From: Sneathiella sedimenti
GTDB lineage: Bacteria; Pseudomonadota; Alphaproteobacteria; Sneathiellales; Sneathiellaceae
Length of the DNA: 64,000 nt
Assembly (NCBI RefSeq): GCF_017313765.1
Contig: NZ_JAFLNC010000001.1
Span: 186,001 to 250,000, forward strand
Direction of reading: 5' to 3'
Under the pieces are notes generated by a model. The model was not told the DNA's origin. It saw nothing but the letters and a program-made list of their open reading frames with translations, and did not search any database. How positions within the stretch are numbered: position 1 is the stretch's first letter; each line of letters begins with the position of its first letter. Both the position numbers and the translations under genes were made by a program. This document shows, piece after piece, positions 36,411 to 46,231 of the stretch.

Positions 36411-36418
36411 ATCACTAT

Positions 36419-37513
36419 ATGCAGGATACTCATATCATACCATTTGATAAAAGCAGGCGCCATGGACGTGGCGCCACCGCCAATCCGGACGGCCGGTTTG
36501 AGATTGCTGAACGTGACTTCATCGATGACGGCTGGGGAACCGCTGAACAGAATGATACAGACCGGCTAAAAACAACGGTGACGATGGAACGACCGAAATC
36601 CATTATTAGCCGGAATATGTCACCGGACCTTCCTTTTGACCGGTCGGTCAACGCCTACCGTGGTTGTGAGCATGGGTGTATCTATTGCTACGCCAGGCCA
36701 AGCCATGGCTATATGAACCTCTCCGCCGGCCTCGATTTTGAAAGCAAGCTGTTTGCCAAGCCGAACGCGGCGGAGCTGCTGGCGTCGGAGATTTCGCGCC
36801 CAGCCTATCAGTGCAAACCCATAGCCTTGGGTACGAATACAGACCCTTATCAGCCGATTGAGAAGAAACTTGGAATAACAAGAGAGATTATCGAGCTACT
36901 GGCCGAGACTCGGCATCCGTTTACGATAACCACCAAATCAGACCTTGTCTTGCGTGATCTCGACCTGCTCGCTCCGCTTGCAAAGGATAACCTTGTGTCC
37001 GTTGGCATTTCGGTGACCACACTCGACAAAAAACTCGCACGCATAATGGAGCCAAGGGCAAGCGCCCCTCATAAACGTCTTGAAGCGATCGAGACTTTAA
37101 GCAGGGCGGGCGTTCGGACCTCGGTGCTAGCCTCTCCCATGATTCCAGGCCTTAACGATCATGAACTTGAACGCATATTAATGGAAGCCAGGGCAATGGG
37201 CGCGAGAAGCGCAGTTTATCTTCTGTTACGGTTGCCAAGAGATGTAGCGGGTCTGTTTGAGAACTGGCTCCTGGAAAATTTTCCGGACAGGGCCGCGAAA
37301 GTGATGAAGCTCGTGCGCTCAACGCGGGACGGGAAGGATTATGACGCGGAATTTGGTAAACGCATGGTTGGAACAGGACCCTATGCGGCACTCATCAATA
37401 AAAGATTTCGTCTTGCCTGCCAGCAACTTGATTTTGAGGGCAGTAGATACGATCTTGCAACGGATCTTTTTTTGAAACCAGGTCGTGACACGCGACAAAT
37501 GGATTTATTTTAA
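36419..37513 (+). CDS. PA0069-family radical SAM protein (SplB-like)
   Basis: 364 residues. The radical SAM 4Fe-4S ligands are GCEHGCIYCYAR (about 82-93, CxxxCxxC), preceded by the family-typical HGRGATANPDGRFE (15-28). Further conserved blocks: LGTNTDPYQPIEK, TITTKSDLVLRDLDLL, VSVTTLD-like SVGISVTTLD and SPMIPGLNDHE; the C-terminus RQLDLF-like RQMDLF is shared across the family. Spore photoproduct lyase is a distant relative, but the reaction here is unknown. The LexA box in front and rnhB, ccrM and mutY behind point to genome maintenance. A ribosome-binding site is absent and the gene may be leaderless. It is 26 bases before rnhB. Confidence 0.88.
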   Translation: MQDTHIIPFDKSRRHGRGATANPDGRFEIAERDFIDDGWGTAEQNDTDRLKTTVTMERPKSIISRNMSPDLPFDRSVNAYRGCEHGCIYCYARPSHGYMNLSAGLDFESKLFAKPNAAELLASEISRPAYQCKPIALGTNTDPYQPIEKKLGITREIIELLAETRHPFTITTKSDLVLRDLDLLAPLAKDNLVSVGISVTTLDKKLARIMEPRASAPHKRLEAIETLSRAGVRTSVLASPMIPGLNDHELERILMEARAMGARSAVYLLLRLPRDVAGLFENWLLENFPDRAAKVMKLVRSTRDGKDYDAEFGKRMVGTGPYAALINKRFRLACQQLDFEGSRYDLATDLFLKPGRDTRQMDLF

Positions 37514-37539
37514 TCCGTGGCGCATGCTATTGATGGGGC

Positions 37540-38157
37540 ATGACGCAGCTTCTCCCTCAATGTCCTGACTTGTCTTTGGAAATGCTTGAAACAGGATGTG
37601 TGGCGGGCGTCGATGAAGTCGGACGCGGCCCGTTCGCGGGGCCCGTGGTTGCCGCAGCGGTTATTCTGGACCGACGCACAATCCCGGACGGTATTCACGA
37701 CAGCAAAAAACTCTCAAAAGCGAAGCGTGAGGAGCTTTATAAGGCCATCCTCGCGACCGCGACAGTCGGCGTCGGAGAAGCCAGCGTTCAGGAAATTGAC
37801 GACCTCAACATCTTGCAGGCGAGCCTGCTGGCCATGCGCCGGGCAGTGAACGCTCTGTCAACACGCCCCGAAGTCGCCCTTGTCGATGGCAATAGAGACC
37901 CGGAACTGGGCCTGACAACGCGCCTGATCGTTAAAGGTGACGGTCGTTCTCTCTCCATTGCGGCTGCCTCAATTGTGGCAAAAGTGACACGAGACCGGAA
38001 AATGTGCGCCCTGGCAGAGGTCTATCCGCACTACGGATGGGAGAAAAATGCCGGATATGGCACAGCGGAACACCGCAAGGGATTGCGTGAGTTTGGCGTC
38101 ACACCACAACATAGGCGAAGTTTTGCCCCCATCCGCGCGCTTATGGAGCATGATTAA
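37540..38157 (+). CDS. rnhB: Ribonuclease HII
   Basis: 205-residue endonuclease that removes RNA from RNA-DNA hybrids, including single misinserted ribonucleotides. The active-site block is GVDEVGRGPFAGPVV (about 23-37; Asp and Glu), with DSKKLSKAKRE, VALVDGNRD and later SIVAKVTRD (Asp ligand), and the C-terminal YGTAEHRKGL and GVTPQHRRSF. The ATG at 37540 gives a normal length. ccrM follows after 107 bases; the two often neighbour each other in Alphaproteobacteria. rnhA (RNase HI) is also in this window, at 56988. Confidence 0.96.
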   Translation: MTQLLPQCPDLSLEMLETGCVAGVDEVGRGPFAGPVVAAAVILDRRTIPDGIHDSKKLSKAKREELYKAILATATVGVGEASVQEIDDLNILQASLLAMRRAVNALSTRPEVALVDGNRDPELGLTTRLIVKGDGRSLSIAAASIVAKVTRDRKMCALAEVYPHYGWEKNAGYGTAEHRKGLREFGVTPQHRRSFAPIRALMEHD

Positions 38158-38183
38158 GCGAAAGTTCAGAATTATTCTCTAAC

Positions 38184-38236
38184 ATACTGATTCAACAAAA
38201 TATATTGACGTAGCGAATCGTCCGAATCAGTATATT
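38184..38236 (+). promoter_or_regulatory. ccrM promoter region with three GANTC sites in an inverted repeat
   Basis: ATACTGATTC (38184-38193) is inverted exactly as GAATCAGTAT (38224-38233), each arm ending in a GANTC site (38189-38193, 38224-38228). A third GANTC (38215-38219) lies inside, forming a CGAATC direct repeat with the last. TTGACG (38205-38210) and TATATT (38231-38236) could be -35 and -10 with a long 20-base spacer that contains two GANTC sites. In Caulobacter, GANTC methylation in the ccrM leader feeds back on its transcription, and GcrA acts at methylated GANTC promoters. Confidence 0.6.
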
Positions 38237-38264
38237 CGCAGGTATTAATTACAGAATAATTTGA

Positions 38265-39350
<1,086 letters not shown>

Positions 39351-39386
39351 GGGGTCTTGCGCCCCTCCTTACTGGAAAGGGATGCA

Positions 39387-39803
39387 ATGAATAGACTTTC
39401 TCTCGCGATGATCTTGGCCAGTGCCCTCACTGTCGCGGCCGCTCACCCGGCATTATCCTATGAAGAGTCTCGCTTTCTGGGGATAGACCGAAATGCGGAT
39501 GGCTCTATTTCGATCGTAGAGACCGAAGCCTATCGTGAGCGTCTGTTCAAGGAGTACGACCTCAATTCCGACGGCAAGGTAGAGTATGAGGAATATGTTC
39601 AGGCGGAAGGTCTTCGCTCCGTCACAGCGCCGGCCCATTCGGAAGTTCCTGTTCCTGATGAATATCGGGAAATGGATGCCAATGGGGATACGATTGTCAC
39701 ATTGGACGAAATCAAGGCTGCGGGCGTTTCACGGTTCAATAAGCTCGACAAGAATGCCGACGGTAAAATAACGAAGGAAGAATTCGTCAGCCCTGGCCTT
39801 TAA
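39387..39803 (+). CDS. Exported EF-hand calcium-binding protein
   Basis: 138 residues. A signal peptide (about 1-23, ASALTVAAAHPALS) is followed by four EF-hand-like loops: DRNADGSISIVE, DLNSDGKVEYEE, DANGDTIVTLDE and DKNADGKITKEE, arranged as two pairs with a Pro-rich linker between (TAPAHSEVPVPDE). The third loop has Thr where the sixth ligand region normally is Gly-friendly, so it may bind weakly. It probably binds Ca in the periplasm. ATG 39387 follows GGAAAGGG; an ATG ten residues earlier lacks a site. The last 17 bases overlap the end of the convergent mutY gene. Confidence 0.85.
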   Translation: MNRLSLAMILASALTVAAAHPALSYEESRFLGIDRNADGSISIVETEAYRERLFKEYDLNSDGKVEYEEYVQAEGLRSVTAPAHSEVPVPDEYREMDANGDTIVTLDEIKAAGVSRFNKLDKNADGKITKEEFVSPGL

Positions 39804-40878
39804 CAACGGCGCGCACGACTTTGGTCATCAGGGTCGGTAAAGCGAAGCTGCTAAAATTCTCCGGCTTCACCCACTGCCCACGGGGTATGACCGCTGCATC
39901 CAGCGCCCCGATCGTAATAACTACGGGCCGCAGTTCGAGATGGAAATGTGTGAAGGTATGACGCACGAGGGATTTCTCTGTGACGCCGTCCGCCCGCATT
40001 TGAAGCTCATCTGAGAAAAATCTTTTCATAGCAGCCTCAACCGCAATCTCCTCCTCTCGCCACTCAGTCGAGGGGAACTCCATCATGCCGCCAAGCAGCC
40101 CCTTTTCTTCGCGGCGGCGCAGCAGGACAAAGCCATCGGGTCTTTCCAGCCAGAACACCACGGCACGGCGCGTCGGTTTCACTTTTTTTGGCGCCTTCAC
40201 CGGAAACCGTTCCATATCGCCGACCCTACGTGCAGCGCAGAATCTGGATACCGGACAAGCTGCACAACTTGGCGTTCGCGGTGTGCAAATCGTTGCCCCG
40301 ATATCCATCAGCGCCTGCGCGTAATCTCCAGCGCGACTTTTCGGAGTCAACTCTGAGGCAAATGCCGTTATCTCTTTTTTAGCTGCTGGAAGCGGAGTAT
40401 CGATACGATAGAGTCGGCTGATTATTCTCTCAATATTCCCGTCGACGACAACTTCGGCCCTGTCAAAGGCAATCGCCGAGATCGCAGCAGCCGTATAGGG
40501 CCCAACACCCGGAAGTGACAGCAACTCGTCGCGGTCCTTCGGGAATTTCCCGTCAAATTCCCTGGATATGGTGATCGCACATTTATGAAGATTGCGTGCC
40601 CGCGCGTAGTATCCAAGGCCGGCCCATGCCGTCAGGATATCATCCAGCGGGGCGTCGGCCATGTCATGGATTGTTGGCCAGAACGTCAGGAATTTATTGA
40701 AATAAGGACCGACGGTTACAACAGTCGTCTGTTGTAGCATGATCTCGCTCAACCAGACATGATACGGGTCCGCATGCTCACCGGGCCGACTTCGCCAAGG
40801 CAGCTCACGAGCATGCGCATCATACCAATTGAGGATCGCTGCGGAAAAAGACTTTTTTGATGACGTTAGTTGGCTCAT
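39787..40878 (-). CDS. mutY: Adenine DNA glycosylase
   Basis: 363-residue base-excision enzyme that removes A opposite 8-oxoG. The HhH-GPD domain shows the catalytic Glu in WLSEIMLQQTT (about 43-53), the hairpin LPGVGPYTAAAI and the catalytic Asp in VVVDGNIERI; the 4Fe-4S ligands are C-x6-C-x2-C-x5-C (CTPRTPSCAACPVSRFC); the C-terminal NUDIX-like 8-oxoG domain (about 235-355) includes LLGGMMEFPSTEW and FTHFHLEL. Length fits the family. It overlaps the EF-hand gene tail-to-tail by 17 bases and is divergent from the DciA-like gene over 71 bases, which contain a 13-bp palindrome (40881-40893). Confidence 0.96.
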   Translation of the reverse strand: MSQLTSSKKSFSAAILNWYDAHARELPWRSRPGEHADPYHVWLSEIMLQQTTVVTVGPYFNKFLTFWPTIHDMADAPLDDILTAWAGLGYYARARNLHKCAITISREFDGKFPKDRDELLSLPGVGPYTAAAISAIAFDRAEVVVDGNIERIISRLYRIDTPLPAAKKEITAFASELTPKSRAGDYAQALMDIGATICTPRTPSCAACPVSRFCAARRVGDMERFPVKAPKKVKPTRRAVVFWLERPDGFVLLRRREEKGLLGGMMEFPSTEWREEEIAVEAAMKRFFSDELQMRADGVTEKSLVRHTFTHFHLELRPVVITIGALDAAVIPRGQWVKPENFSSFALPTLMTKVVRAVVKGQG

Positions 40879-40949
40879 ATTAACTGCCAGTTATGGCGAA
40901 GTTTATATTCTGAGGCAATGTGAAGTTTTCGGGATAGAGAAGGAGCAAG

Positions 40950-41468
40950 GTGAGACAAGCAAAAGCAAGAGCTGGCCCACGTGCAATTGCCAGCCTGATA
41001 GGAAAGTCCTCCAGAGCGGCACTGGTCAAGCGCGGCTTTGCCCAAGCCGATATCCTGACCCATTGGTCCGCCATCGTTGGGCCGAATCTCGCCAATTATT
41101 CAAGCCCGGAAAAGCTCAACTATTCACGACAAAGCAATAAGGATGCAACGCTTCGCATCCGGGTCGCTCCCGGGTGGGCCCCGGAATTTCAGCATTTTGA
41201 ACCCTTGGTGATAGAGCGCATAAACAGTTTTTTCGGTTATAAGGCTGTTTCCCGACTGCAACTGATACAGGCACCGGTAAAGAAGCCGGAAACCAGGAAA
41301 TCATCTCCCCCGCTCCCACTTACGGAATCCCAGAATAACTGGATTGAAACGATCCTTTCTGATGTCTCCGAGCCGGAATTGAAAAAACGGCTTGAAAGTG
41401 TGGCCACCTCGATGCTGAGCGCACGCAACCGGACACAAAAGCGTGATGAGGCAGATGAGGCCGGTTAA
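40950..41468 (+). CDS. DUF721 (DciA-like) protein
   Basis: 172 residues with the DUF721 domain in the first 115: a basic N-terminus, WSAIVGPNLANYSSPEKL (about 39-56), LRIRVAPGWAPEFQHFEPLVIERINSFFGYKAV. Members related to DciA load the replicative helicase; in Alphaproteobacteria this gene is usually placed here, between mutY, a DsbA-like gene and smc. The C-terminal part (115-172) is a disordered linker and a short helix. Start is GTG 40950, five bases after AGGAG. The exact role in this lineage is inferred, not shown. Confidence 0.82.
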   Translation: MRQAKARAGPRAIASLIGKSSRAALVKRGFAQADILTHWSAIVGPNLANYSSPEKLNYSRQSNKDATLRIRVAPGWAPEFQHFEPLVIERINSFFGYKAVSRLQLIQAPVKKPETRKSSPPLPLTESQNNWIETILSDVSEPELKKRLESVATSMLSARNRTQKRDEADEAG

Positions 41469-41535
41469 CTACTGCAAAATATTTAAATCCTAATTATGTT
41501 GCGATAGAACGCAGGAATCGTTTGAGGATTGAAGA

Positions 41536-42210
41536 ATGAAAAGTTATACTGGCACCACATATAGTAGGAAAGACGATAAATTGACTATTTCTCGGCGACA
41601 TTTTGTAGCAGCAGGCAGCACCCTGCCTTTCGCGGCAACCACAGTTGCGGGCGTTTTCGCCCCGCGTGACGCGCAGGCCGCAAAGCCGCAAATTCTTGAA
41701 AGCGACCATGTCCTCGGCTTTCCGACAGCGCCTGTGACAATTATTGAATATGCGTCACTTACATGCGGCCATTGCGGCAATTTTCACAAGCACACATTTG
41801 GCGGCCTCAAGAAGAATTACATCGACACCGGGAAGGTGAAGTTTGTTTACCGTCATTTTCCGCTTGATCGCTTCGCCTTTATTGCCGCGATTCTTGCGGA
41901 ATGTGCGGGGGATGACAGCAAATTTTTCGAAATGGTGGATGTCCTTTTTGAGCAGCAGGATAACTGGACGCGCCAGGAGGATCCTGCCCTCGCCCTAATT
42001 GAGCTTGGCTCACAGAACGGGGTAGCCCTCGAAGAATTCGTGAATTGCCTGACCAATCAGGAGTTGGTGGATGCGATTGCGTCCGAGAGCCTGATCGGTT
42101 CCTCCCAGTTTGGCGTCGATTCAACGCCGACACTCTTTATTCAGGGCGAAAAATACGAACGCAGCAGAACTTTTGAGGCGTTGGACAGCTACCTGAAGAC
42201 ATTAACGTAG
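41536..42210 (+). CDS. DsbA-family thiol-disulfide oxidoreductase with Tat-like signal
   Basis: 224 residues. The N-terminus has a twin-arginine motif SRRHF (19-23) and a hydrophobic stretch ending in AQA, so export by Tat is likely. The thioredoxin fold holds the active site C77-G-H-C80 (SLTCGHCGNF), KFVYRHFPLDRFAF, a helical insertion with ECAGDDSKFFEMVDVLF, and the cis-Pro region VDSTPTLFI. It oxidises or isomerises disulfides in the periplasm. It sits 21 bases before smc, and this cytosolic/periplasmic pairing is widespread in the class. The start may be a little further in (TTG 41581). Confidence 0.88.
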   Translation: MKSYTGTTYSRKDDKLTISRRHFVAAGSTLPFAATTVAGVFAPRDAQAAKPQILESDHVLGFPTAPVTIIEYASLTCGHCGNFHKHTFGGLKKNYIDTGKVKFVYRHFPLDRFAFIAAILAECAGDDSKFFEMVDVLFEQQDNWTRQEDPALALIELGSQNGVALEEFVNCLTNQELVDAIASESLIGSSQFGVDSTPTLFIQGEKYERSRTFEALDSYLKTLT

Positions 42211-42231
42211 ATTATCTGGCATGGAGAGGCT

Positions 42232-45200
42232 GTGAAGTTTTCGCATTTACGACTGTCGGGGTTTAAATCCTTTGTGGAGCCGACGGAACTTCTGATTAAA
42301 GACGGCCTCACCGGAATTGTTGGCCCAAATGGCTGCGGCAAATCAAATCTTGTCGAGGCCCTGACCTGGGTAATGGGAGAAACTTCCGCACGAAACCTGC
42401 GCGGCGGTGCCATGGATGACGTGATCTTTGCCGGCACGACGTCCCGCCCTCCACGCAACGCGGCGGAAGTCACGCTCGGCCTTGATAACCGGGAACGAAC
42501 CGCCCCTGCTTCCTATAACGAATCAACGGAACTCGACGTCACCCGCAGGATCCGGCGCGACACCGGATCGGATTACCGTATCAATGGCAAGGTTGCCCGC
42601 GCTCGCGACGTACAATTGCTATTTGCCGACTTGGCAACTGGCGCTCACTCCACAGCAATTGTCAGTCAGGGGCGGGTCGGCGCCCTGATCAATGCCAAAC
42701 CGAAGGAACGCCGTCACTTGCTGGAGGAGGCCGCCGGGATTTCCGGACTGCATTCCCGCCGACATGAAGCCGAACTCCGCCTGAACTCTGCAGAAACAAA
42801 TCTGGAACGTGTCGATGATGTGATTGAGCAGCTTGAAGTGCAGCTCGGCAATCTGAAACGTCAGGCACGTCAAGCCAACCGGTATCGCAATATATCCGGT
42901 CATATTCGCAAGACGGAAGCCATGCTGCTCTTTCGCAAGCATCAGCAGGCACAGGCAAAGGCCGCCGATGCGCGGGAAAAATATGAACAGGCTGTAATGG
43001 CAGTTAACGAACTGACCCGACAGGCGGCTTCTGCGGAATCGGCAACTTTACGCGCTAACGAAGCATTGAAACCTCTCCGTGACGCAGAAGCCGCGGCAGC
43101 ATCTGCGGCTCACCGCCTTACGGTGGCCCGCGAGAACTTGGACGCGGAAGAAGAACGCGCGAAACGGACGAAGCAACAGCTTGAAGACCGTAAGAACCAG
43201 ATATCGAATGATATGGTCCGCGAAAAGGATCTTGAGAAAGATTCGGCTGACGCGATTACACGTCTTGAAGAGGAAAAAGCGGCGCTGAGGAAGGAAGTTG
43301 AGGCATCGGGTCCCCGTGCAAAAGAGATCCTTGCCAAGGTGAATCAAAAGGCGACGGCGCTGCAAGAGTTACAGGCTGCCTTTGACCAGAAAACGGAGAC
43401 GGTTGCCGCGGAACTGGCCGAGCATAATAGCCTGGTTCAACAAATCGAGACCGCGACAGCACAGCTGGAAAAAATAAAATCACGGCTTGTCGAGCTCGGG
43501 AAGGAAAAAGCGGCCCTTCAGGAGAAAATAGAATCAGATGGAGGTACGACGTCTTCCAACTCCCTGCAGGAAAATATCGCGGCGCTGAATGATCTGAACA
43601 CGGCATGCGATGAGGCCGAGATACTGCGCCAGGCGGCGGACGGAGCCGAGCGGGAAGCTCGGGAAAAAGTTAAGCTCGCAGAGCGTGATGTCACCACACT
43701 GGAGACGGAAGAACGCACGCTCGCCCGTCTCCTGGAAAGCACAGGTGATGGGGAGTGGCCTGGTATTATCGAGGAGCTTACGGTCAGCAAGGGCTATGAA
43801 ATTGCCCTCGGCGCGGCACTCGGCGACGAACTGGAAGCCCCCGCCGACGATGCGGCCTCCGCTTACTGGCAAACCCTCGATGGTGCGGACATTGGACAAG
43901 GCTTCAAGGGAAGCGCTGACACACTTGACCGGTTCGTCAAAGGACATCCTGCCCTCAAGGCCCGGCTATCCCAAATTGCCATCATAGATGCCAAGGACGG
44001 CCCGAGCCTGCAGAGCGAGCTTAAACCCGGCCAACGGCTTGTTAGCCGCGACGGTGATCTTTGGCGCTGGGACGGCTTTACACGCAAAGCCGGCGCGAAA
44101 ACAGCCGCCGCTGCCCGCCTTGAACAACGCAATCGACTGGAAGAGATTGCAAAGGAACTTGTGAAGAAGCGCGCCATCCTGAGCAACACCACAAACGACC
44201 TAAAGGGTTGCACTGAACTGCTTGGCAACGCCGCTCAGAAGGTGAAAGACCTCCGGCACCGGCAGCGGGAACAGGAACAGAAGCTTTCCAGGCTGCGGGC
44301 ATCGCATGCGGAGGAGATAAGAGAGAACGCCGCGCGACAATCGCGCCTCACCTCCTTGCAGGAAAATATCACGGAACTCTCCTCAGAACGGGGATCGATC
44401 GCAGACAGCCTCGCGGCCAAGCAGCAGTTGCTCGACCGCCTGCCCGACATGGAAGGTAGTCGTGCTGAAGTAGAAACATTGCGGACGGAGCTCCATGAAA
44501 AACGGGATGAGCTTGCCGTGCTTCGAAGCGAATCGGACCGACTGGAACGTGAAGCCGCCACCCGCCGTGATCGTCTTGCCACGATTGATAAAGAGATTAT
44601 GAGCTGGATCGACCGCAACAAAAACATGGCGGCTCATTTCGTGCAGCTGGAAATGCGTTTCAAGGATACGGCTGAAGAACTCGCGGAGATCGAGAACAAG
44701 CCTGAAGAAATTGCTGCCAAGCGAAACAACCTGATGGATGAGATCGCCCGTGCCGAAGGGCGGCGCAATGGTGCCCGCGACAAGCTTGCAGAGGCCGAAT
44801 CAGTCCTTGCGGAATGCGATTCCGCGCTAAAGAAATGCCAGGACGCACTGGCAACCTGCCGAGAGGAGCGGGTGCGCCACCAGTCCGATGTAGAGCATAT
44901 GACCGAAGTCCTCAAAAGTCTTGCGGAGCAAATTCGTGAGAAGCTGGAATGCACGCCGGACCAGATCAAGGCCGCCGGCGGCATTGAGGAAGGGGAGGAA
45001 ATTCCACCCGTCGAGGATAGTGAGCGCAAGCTGGAACGGCTGAAGCGGGAGCGTGACAACATGGGTCCCGTCAACCTTCGCGCCGAGATAGAGGCCGAGG
45101 AAGTACAGGAACAGCTCACAACACTGATGACGGAACGAGAGGACCTGCTTGCCGCGATCGCCAGGCTCCGTCAGGGCATCTCAGGTCTCAACCGCGAAGG

Positions 45201-45690
45201 CCGGGAGCGCCTGCTGGCTGCCTTTACCAAAGTTGATGAACACTTCCAACAACTCTTCAAGCAGGTTTTTGGCGGAGGTCAGGCCCATCTCACATTAACG
45301 GAATCCGACGATCCGCTCGCCGCCGGCCTGGAGATCATGGCGAGCCCGCCAGGCAAGAAGCTTCAATTGATGTCGTTGCTGTCCGGCGGAGAACAGGCAC
45401 TAACAGCGGTCGCCCTTCTCTTTGCTGTTTTCTTGACCAATCCCGCCCCCATCTGCGTGCTCGACGAAGTGGATGCGCCGCTTGACGATGTCAATGTGGA
45501 GCGCCTTTGCCATCTTTTGGACGGAATCGCTCTAAACTCCGAAACCCGATTTCTGGTAGTGACCCATCATCCGATCACGATGGCCCGCATGGATCGACTG
45601 TTCGGTGTTACCATGGCGGAGAGAGGAATATCGCAGCTTGTCTCTGTTGATCTGGAGCAAGCCAAGGAGATTACCGAAAACGCGGCTTAG
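42232..45690 (+). CDS. smc: Chromosome segregation ATPase SMC
   Basis: 1152-residue SMC protein of the condensin complex that organises and segregates the chromosome. Walker A GPNGCGKSN (31-39); long coiled coils (about 165-495 and 640-1000) around a hinge (about 500-640); signature LLSGGEQALTA (about 1050) and Walker B PICVLDEVDAPLDD (about 1073-1086). Length matches the family. The start is GTG 42232, after GGAGAGGCT. The hinge is placed by predicted loss of heptads, not by alignment. It shares direction and perhaps transcript with the DsbA gene; the ATP synthase operon has its own promoter behind. Confidence 0.96.
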   Translation: MKFSHLRLSGFKSFVEPTELLIKDGLTGIVGPNGCGKSNLVEALTWVMGETSARNLRGGAMDDVIFAGTTSRPPRNAAEVTLGLDNRERTAPASYNESTELDVTRRIRRDTGSDYRINGKVARARDVQLLFADLATGAHSTAIVSQGRVGALINAKPKERRHLLEEAAGISGLHSRRHEAELRLNSAETNLERVDDVIEQLEVQLGNLKRQARQANRYRNISGHIRKTEAMLLFRKHQQAQAKAADAREKYEQAVMAVNELTRQAASAESATLRANEALKPLRDAEAAAASAAHRLTVARENLDAEEERAKRTKQQLEDRKNQISNDMVREKDLEKDSADAITRLEEEKAALRKEVEASGPRAKEILAKVNQKATALQELQAAFDQKTETVAAELAEHNSLVQQIETATAQLEKIKSRLVELGKEKAALQEKIESDGGTTSSNSLQENIAALNDLNTACDEAEILRQAADGAEREAREKVKLAERDVTTLETEERTLARLLESTGDGEWPGIIEELTVSKGYEIALGAALGDELEAPADDAASAYWQTLDGADIGQGFKGSADTLDRFVKGHPALKARLSQIAIIDAKDGPSLQSELKPGQRLVSRDGDLWRWDGFTRKAGAKTAAAARLEQRNRLEEIAKELVKKRAILSNTTNDLKGCTELLGNAAQKVKDLRHRQREQEQKLSRLRASHAEEIRENAARQSRLTSLQENITELSSERGSIADSLAAKQQLLDRLPDMEGSRAEVETLRTELHEKRDELAVLRSESDRLEREAATRRDRLATIDKEIMSWIDRNKNMAAHFVQLEMRFKDTAEELAEIENKPEEIAAKRNNLMDEIARAEGRRNGARDKLAEAESVLAECDSALKKCQDALATCREERVRHQSDVEHMTEVLKSLAEQIREKLECTPDQIKAAGGIEEGEEIPPVEDSERKLERLKRERDNMGPVNLRAEIEAEEVQEQLTTLMTEREDLLAAIARLRQGISGLNREGRERLLAAFTKVDEHFQQLFKQVFGGGQAHLTLTESDDPLAAGLEIMASPPGKKLQLMSLLSGGEQALTAVALLFAVFLTNPAPICVLDEVDAPLDDVNVERLCHLLDGIALNSETRFLVVTHHPITMARMDRLFGVTMAERGISQLVSVDLEQAKEITENAA

Positions 45691-45764
45691 GGGGTAACTC
45701 CGGGCTCTTTTGGGTGGTCACAATAAACATTCATGAATGTGGCGAAAAAGCCGCTTGTTGGGTC

Positions 45765-45793
45765 TTGACACCCCGTGGGGCAGACCGTATGTT
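45765..45793 (+). promoter_or_regulatory. Promoter of the F0 ATP synthase operon
   Basis: TTGACA (45765-45770), a 17-base spacer and TATGTT (45788-45793) form a near-consensus sigma-70 promoter in the 161 bases between smc and atpI. Transcription should start near 45800, about 50 bases before the atpI start. Confidence 0.75.
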
Positions 45794-45851
45794 TCCCGCG
45801 CTTTCTATGGGGGTTGATGGACCGCACAATGCATTCCATCGGGAGACGCGA

Positions 45852-46169
45852 ATGAGTAAACCTGAACCTCCCTCGAAAGAAGAGTTTAAGGCTCGACTGA
45901 AAAAGGCGCAGCAACAGCAGGAAGAAACTTCCTGGAACCGCAGCGACTTGACGGTGGAGAGAAACAGTACGGCCGGCAGGGCATGGCGATTATCCGTTGA
46001 GATGGTTGCTGCATTGCTGGTTTGTGGCTGGTTCGGCTGGTTGCTCGACAAGTGGTTGGACACAAAGCCGTGGTTAATGCTGGTATTTTTGATTGTCGGT
46101 GCCGTTGTTGGTCTATACAACGTTATTAAAGTCGGCAAGCGCATGAATGACAGCGCGAATGAGGATTAG
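45852..46169 (+). CDS. atpI: ATP synthase protein I
   Basis: 105-residue AtpI-type assembly factor. A hydrophilic N-terminal half with a Lys/Gln-rich helix (EEFKARLKKAQQQQEE) precedes two membrane helices (VEMVAALLVCGWFGWLLDKW and WLMLVFLIVGAVVGLYNV), a typical layout. It helps c-ring assembly or supplies Mg. ATG 45852 follows GGGAG; an upstream open frame of 46 codons runs through the promoter and is not used. It is the first gene of the atpIBEF'F operon. Confidence 0.9.
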   Translation: MSKPEPPSKEEFKARLKKAQQQQEETSWNRSDLTVERNSTAGRAWRLSVEMVAALLVCGWFGWLLDKWLDTKPWLMLVFLIVGAVVGLYNVIKVGKRMNDSANED

Positions 46170-46231
46170 GTATCCGGCGATCCGTTGGATTTCTGGGAAC
46201 AAGTTGAAACAGTTAAGACGGGAACAGCATC

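Noticed and set aside
36419-37513. Spore photoproduct lyase proper
   Set aside because: The protein has the PA0069-family N-terminus and C-terminal RQMDLF-type end; only a distant relationship to SplB is seen.
38245-38259. TTAA-N7-ATAA before ccrM, resembling a CtrA site
   Set aside because: It has one mismatch and lies within six bases of the start codon, downstream of the likely promoter, so activation from there is implausible.
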